Assembly (NCBI RefSeq): GCF_036327775.1
Contig: NZ_CP109598.1
Span: 186,001 to 250,000 of the forward strand
Reading direction: 5' to 3'
Source: Streptomyces sp. NBC_01498
GTDB lineage: Bacteria > Actinomycetota > Actinomycetes > Streptomycetales > Streptomycetaceae
Length of the DNA stretch: 64,000 bases
In this document: positions 60,610 through 64,000 of the stretch, in pieces
How the letters are laid out: each line of letters begins with the position of its first letter
Numbering within the stretch: position 1 is the first letter of the stretch
The notes under the pieces: model-generated
The model's database searches: none
Seen by the model: only the letters and a program-made list of their open reading frames with translations
Told to the model about the DNA's origin: nothing
Position numbers and translations under genes: made by a program

Positions 60610-61605
60610 TCAGAACACCCGGATCGGGATCTCGGCCGGGTCGGTGAGGAGGTCGAGGATCTCGTCGTCCAGCCGGGCCAGGGTCACCGAGGCGCCCGCC
60701 ATGTCGAGCGAGGTGCAGTACTCGCCCACGTAGCTGCGGCCGATCTCGATGCCGCGCCCGGCCAGTTGCTTGTGGGCCAGGCCGTACACCAGATACAGCT
60801 CACCGATCGGTGTGCCGCCGAGGCCGTTGACCATCAGGGCGACGCGGTCGCCGGAGGCGAACGGCAGGTCGTCCACGACCGCGCCGACCAGTTCGCGCAC
60901 CATCGCGTCCGCCGACTGGAGCTTCTCGCGCTTGCGGCCCGGTTCGCCGTGGATGCCCACGCCCATCTCGACGGCGTCCTCGGGCAGGTCGAACAGCGGT
61001 GAGCCCTTCGCCGGGGGTGTGCAGGCGGTGAGGGCCATCCCCATGGTGCGGGTGACGGCGTTGACCTTCTCGCCGATCCGGTACACCTCGTCGAGGTCCG
61101 CGCCCCGCTCGGCCGCGGCGCCGCACGCCTTCATCACGAAGAAGTTGCCCGCCACACCGCGCCTGCCGACGGTGTACGTCGAGTCCTCCACGGCCACGTC
61201 GTCGTCGATGAACAGGGTGCGGACGGTGACGCCGTCGGCCTGCGACAGCTCCTCGGCCATCTCGAACGCCATCCGGTCGCCGGTGTAGTTGTTGACCAGC
61301 AGCAGCACCCCCTTCGGGGAGGCCACCAGCTTGACCGTCTCGTACACGAAGTCGGCGGGCGGCGCGGCGAACACGTCGCCGGGACAGGCGGCGTCGATCA
61401 TCCCCTTGCCGACGTTCATCACGTGCGCCGGTTCATGTCCGGAGCCGGATCCCTGCACCAGGGCGACCTTGTTCTTCACCGGGGCGTCGGCGCGCATGAT
61501 CAGGTTGTACTCGGGGACGTACTTCAGCGTGTCGGGGTTGGCCAGTGCCAGTCCCTCCAGCATCTCCGCGACGTAGTCCTTGGGGTCGTTGACGAACTTC
61601 TTCAT
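60610..61605 (-). CDS. dhaK: DhaK-type dihydroxyacetone (or related ketose) kinase subunit
   Basis: 331 residues from ATG 61605 with AGGAGAGG upstream. DAK1 domain: VQGSGSGHEPAHVMNVGKGM (substrate loop), VNNYTGDRMAFEMAEEL, and MGVGIHGEPGRKRE with the His that binds the ketose covalently. Pairs with the DhaL-like gene 91 bases upstream. In paralogues of this family the substrate can be a four-carbon ketose such as erythrulose instead of dihydroxyacetone; the aldolase and phosphatase next to it make a non-classical substrate plausible. Confidence 0.9.
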   Translation of the reverse strand: MKKFVNDPKDYVAEMLEGLALANPDTLKYVPEYNLIMRADAPVKNKVALVQGSGSGHEPAHVMNVGKGMIDAACPGDVFAAPPADFVYETVKLVASPKGVLLLVNNYTGDRMAFEMAEELSQADGVTVRTLFIDDDVAVEDSTYTVGRRGVAGNFFVMKACGAAAERGADLDEVYRIGEKVNAVTRTMGMALTACTPPAKGSPLFDLPEDAVEMGVGIHGEPGRKREKLQSADAMVRELVGAVVDDLPFASGDRVALMVNGLGGTPIGELYLVYGLAHKQLAGRGIEIGRSYVGEYCTSLDMAGASVTLARLDDEILDLLTDPAEIPIRVF

Positions 61606-61696
61606 GTCGCAACCTCTCCTCGTCCTGCCGGGTCCGTGAGCTGCCGGGTGCCGGGGCGCCGGGCCGGTCCCGCTTCCGTGCCGGTCCCGGGTGCGG

Positions 61697-62371
61697 TCAG
61701 TCGCGGGCCTCCCACTCGGCGGCCACGCGCTCCGCCATGACCGCGATCGCCACCGCGCCCGGGTCCGGCGAGCCGATGCTGCGCTCACCGGTGTAGCTCT
61801 GGCGGCCCCGTCTGGCCTGCATGGGTGTCGTCGCGTCGGCCGCCGCACGGGCGGTCGTGGCCGCGAGGGCGGCGAGCTCCGCACCGCCGGGCACGGGGTC
61901 GCCGGCGGCCAGCCGCCGTTCCAGGGCGTCGGTCATCGGAACCAGCGCGTCCAGCAGTGTCTTGTCGCCGACGTCGGACTTGCCCCGGACCTTGATCCCC
62001 TCGGCGGCGGCCCGCAGCATGGCCACGGCGTCCGCGGCGTTCAGCTCCGGCCGGTCCTTCACGGCACCGGCGGCCCGCAGGAAGGCCGTTCCCCAGAGCG
62101 GCCCCGACGAGCCGCCGACCCGCTTGGAGATGACCAGGGCCACCTTCTTCAGGAGGTCGGCGGGCAGTTCCGGGGCGAAGGTGTCCCAGTCGGCGAGCAC
62201 GATCTCGAAGCCGCGGGCGAGCGAGTATCCGAAGTCCCCGTCTCCCGCGACGGCGTCGAGATCGCTGAAGGCCCTCTCGTTGTCCACGGCGGTCTGCGCG
62301 ACGACGCGGACGACGAAGCCGAGGTCGCCGGCGGGCGTCGTGGACGAGGGCGTTGACGATGGCGATGACAT
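61697..62371 (-). CDS. dhaL: DhaL-type kinase subunit
   Basis: 224 residues from ATG 62371 with AGGAG. DAK2 (ATP-binding) domain: AVAGDGDFGYSLARGFEIVL (metal-binding Asp ladder), GSSGPLWGTAFLRAAGA, GDKTLLDALVPM and RQSYTGERSIGSPDPGAVAI. It transfers phosphate from ATP or from a PTS-type donor to the ketose held by DhaK. No DhaM/PTS gene is visible in the window, so ATP is the likely donor, though the rest of the operon lies beyond the edge. Confidence 0.9.
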   Translation of the reverse strand: MSSPSSTPSSTTPAGDLGFVVRVVAQTAVDNERAFSDLDAVAGDGDFGYSLARGFEIVLADWDTFAPELPADLLKKVALVISKRVGGSSGPLWGTAFLRAAGAVKDRPELNAADAVAMLRAAAEGIKVRGKSDVGDKTLLDALVPMTDALERRLAAGDPVPGGAELAALAATTARAAADATTPMQARRGRQSYTGERSIGSPDPGAVAIAVMAERVAAEWEARD

Positions 62372-62393
62372 GGCTCTCCTGACTGCCGCGACG

Positions 62394-63281
62394 TCAGTGC
62401 GGTCGGGGACGGGGGCGGGTACCGGAACCGGGCGGGCCGGGGTCGGGCAGGCCGTCCACGGGCGGACCGGCGGTGCCGGGCCCCGAGCCCGCGGAAGCGG
62501 AGGCGGAGGCGGTGAGCAGCCCGGCCAGATCCGCGAGGCTCACCCAGGGCCCCGGCCGGACCCCGAGGGGGTCGCCCAGCACCCGGGTCACGGTCTCCTC
62601 CGGCGGCGGGTCACCGAGCGAGGTGACCACCAGGGACGCGCCGTCGAAGTCCTCGTCGCCGGTGTAGGCGCTGGTCGTCACCGCGCAGGCGAGTCCGGCG
62701 CCGAGCGCGGCGAGCATCCCGTTGCGGCTGTCCTCGATCACGACGACGTCCGCGGCGGCCACCCCCAGCGACCGCACGGCGACGTCGTAGATGTCCGGGG
62801 CGGGCTTCTTCCGCCGTACGACGTCCCCGGCGAACACGCCGAAGCGGGCGGCGAGTTCCGGCCCCACGGCGAGTTCGAGCACGCTGCGTACGGACGCCTC
62901 CGCCGAGGTGGAGGCCACCGCGAGGGTCCAGCCCGCCTCGTACGCCGCCCGTGCGAGCCGTCGCACGCCGGGGCGGGGCGGGATGTGGCCGCCCCGGATG
63001 ACGCCGGTGTAGATCTCGGTCTTGCGCCGGTGCCAGTCCGCGACCCGCTCGTCGAGCGCGGCCGGGTCGGAGGGCAGCCCGTTGGCGGCGACGAACTCGG
63101 GGGTCAGCAGCGTCCGCATCCGCTCCTTGCCGCCGCCGACCTTGACCTTCTCCGCGTACTCCTGGTCGCTCCACCGCACGGGCAGGCCGAATTCCTCGAA
63201 CGTCTGGTTGAAGGCGGGCAGGTGCCCGTCACGTTCGGTGTCGGCGAGGACGCCGTCGCAGTCGAAGATGAGCGCGGCCAT
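62394..63281 (-). CDS. HAD-family phosphatase (CbbY/beta-phosphoglucomutase type)
   Basis: 295 residues from ATG 63281. Motif I IFDCDGVLADTERDG, motif II VASTSAEAS, motif III RRKKPAPDIYDVA, motif IV VVIEDSRNGMLAALGAGLA. Resembles CbbY/Gph-type sugar-phosphate phosphatases. It starts two bases after the aldolase stop, and the dhaL gene follows after 22 bases, so it acts in the same pathway. The last 45 residues are a Pro/Gly/Ser tail with no domain. Confidence 0.88.
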   Translation of the reverse strand: MAALIFDCDGVLADTERDGHLPAFNQTFEEFGLPVRWSDQEYAEKVKVGGGKERMRTLLTPEFVAANGLPSDPAALDERVADWHRRKTEIYTGVIRGGHIPPRPGVRRLARAAYEAGWTLAVASTSAEASVRSVLELAVGPELAARFGVFAGDVVRRKKPAPDIYDVAVRSLGVAAADVVVIEDSRNGMLAALGAGLACAVTTSAYTGDEDFDGASLVVTSLGDPPPEETVTRVLGDPLGVRPGPWVSLADLAGLLTASASASAGSGPGTAGPPVDGLPDPGPPGSGTRPRPRPH

Positions 63282-63283
63282 GA

Positions 63284-64000
63284 CTAGCCCGCCCGCCCGG
63301 CGCTGCCGAAGAGCCTCATCAGTGACCCGGTCATCTCCACGACGTCCTGGCGGACGGCCCGGAACAGCGACGGCGGATCCCACTTCCCGCGCTCGGCCGC
63401 CGACTCCAGGAAGGCCAGGTTCGACTTCATGTACGTCTCCTTGAGGGCCGTGGAGATGTTGACCTTCGCGCAGCCCCGGGAGATCAGGTCGTGGAACTGT
63501 TCGTCGGACAGCCCGCTGCCCCCATGCAGCGCGATCGGCACCGGGTGGACCGCCACGATGTCCGAGACGCGCTGGGCGTCGAGCACCGGTGCCTGCTTGT
63601 ACGACCCGTGCGCGTTCCCGATCGCCGGGGCGAAGACGTCGACCTGGGTGGTGCGCAGGAACTCCAGCGCGACCTCCAGGCTCTGCTGTTCGGCGGCGGT
63701 GGCGCTGCCCACACCGTCCTCGACACCGGTGATCGACTCGATCTCGCCCTCGACGGCCGCCCCGTGGGCGCGGGCCTCAGCGACGACCTCGACGGTCTGC
63801 CGCATGTTCTCCTCGACGGGCAGTTTCGACGCGTCGAAGAGGACCGAGTTCCAGCCGCGCCGGAGGCACTCGGTGATGACCTCGCGTTCCGGGCAGTGAT
63901 CCAGGTGCAGGGCGACGGGGACCTCGATGCCCGCGGTCATCGAGGTCCACATGGCGTAGAGGACGTCGCTGCCGATGGACCTGACCGTCTTCACGGAGGT
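63284..64000 (-). CDS. Class II fructose-bisphosphate/tagatose-type aldolase, N-terminus beyond the edge
   Basis: The frame stays open to the right edge (first visible residues TSVKTVRSIGSDVLY), so about 40-60 residues are missing. Class II aldolase signatures: VPVALHLDHCPEREVITECL (zinc His, catalytic Asp), NSVLFDASKLPVEENMRQT, EGEIESITGVEDG, PIALHGGSGLSDEQFHDLIS (zinc His) and KVNISTALKETYM. It would split a ketose-1-phosphate or bisphosphate into DHAP plus an aldehyde. With the DhaK/L kinase and HAD phosphatase it forms a pathway for an unidentified sugar or polyol. Confidence 0.9.
   Translation of the reverse strand, partial: TSVKTVRSIGSDVLYAMWTSMTAGIEVPVALHLDHCPEREVITECLRRGWNSVLFDASKLPVEENMRQTVEVVAEARAHGAAVEGEIESITGVEDGVGSATAAEQQSLEVALEFLRTTQVDVFAPAIGNAHGSYKQAPVLDAQRVSDIVAVHPVPIALHGGSGLSDEQFHDLISRGCAKVNISTALKETYMKSNLAFLESAAERGKWDPPSLFRAVRQDVVEMTGSLMRLFGSAGRAG

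Overview
The window is high-GC, GTG-start-rich, densely packed actinobacterial DNA. Gene content (tetramate PKS-NRPS locus, F420-type oxidoreductases, DUF5709, a second EF-G, Tat-exported glycosidase, many Ala/Arg-rich membrane proteins) points to a Streptomyces chromosome. No rRNA, tRNA, insertion sequence, integrase or CRISPR array was recognised. Gene pairs facing each other are separated by long perfect hairpins that act as terminators without U-tracts.

1-5.4 kb: secreted carbohydrate-active proteins (a four-module PA14/glucose-dehydrogenase-like/CBM/DUF1080 protein cut by the left edge, and a Tat-exported glycosidase with a discoidin-like domain). 5.5-9 kb: a kinase-fold phosphotransferase and an EF-G paralogue preceded by a possible leader peptide. 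9-13.6 kb: a minus-strand group with an AbgT transporter, CE1/PHB-depolymerase-like esterase, creatininase-fold amidohydrolase and GntR/FCD regulator; the regulator appears to be transcribed leaderless from a promoter with an inverted-repeat operator. 13.6-17 kb: hemerythrin, DUF5709, LigD-type phosphoesterase, YjbR and alpha/beta-hydrolase genes. 17-20.3 kb: beta-carbonic anhydrase divergent from metY-metX, with a perfect hairpin between; metX has no ATG/GTG/TTG start and seems to begin at CTG overlapping the metY stop.

20.4-28.9 kb: subtilisin-like protease, small secreted protein, FkbM methyltransferase, F420/deazaflavin oxidoreductases, a multi-pass membrane protein and a nucleotidyltransferase. 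28.9-32.7 kb: an L-rhamnose catabolic pair (aldolase-dehydrogenase fusion and rhamnulokinase) behind a clear promoter with a 14-bp perfect palindrome. 32.8-41.7 kb: a group of small stress/envelope-type genes (PRC-barrel/DUF2382, CsbD, DUF3618, holin-like, cold-shock protein), a GH13 alpha-glucosidase, an sRNA/attenuator candidate with a true U-tract terminator, and a degenerate array of about 17 repeat units with a 35-bp period.

43-60 kb: a complete polycyclic tetramate macrolactam (PTM) cluster in the ftdA-F order: sterol-desaturase-type hydroxylase, hybrid iterative PKS-NRPS (KS-AT-DH-KR-ACP-C-A-PCP-TE), two phytoene-dehydrogenase-like oxidoreductases, an MDR reductase and a P450. The megasynthase would build polyene chains, join them to an amino acid (ornithine in this family) and release a tetramate; the redox enzymes would cyclise and oxidise it. 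The P450 lacks the near-universal ExxR motif, and short tandem repeats occur at several junctions and gene ends. 60.6-64 kb: a DhaK/DhaL-type kinase, a HAD phosphatase and a class II aldolase (cut by the right edge) form an operon for an unidentified sugar or polyol.
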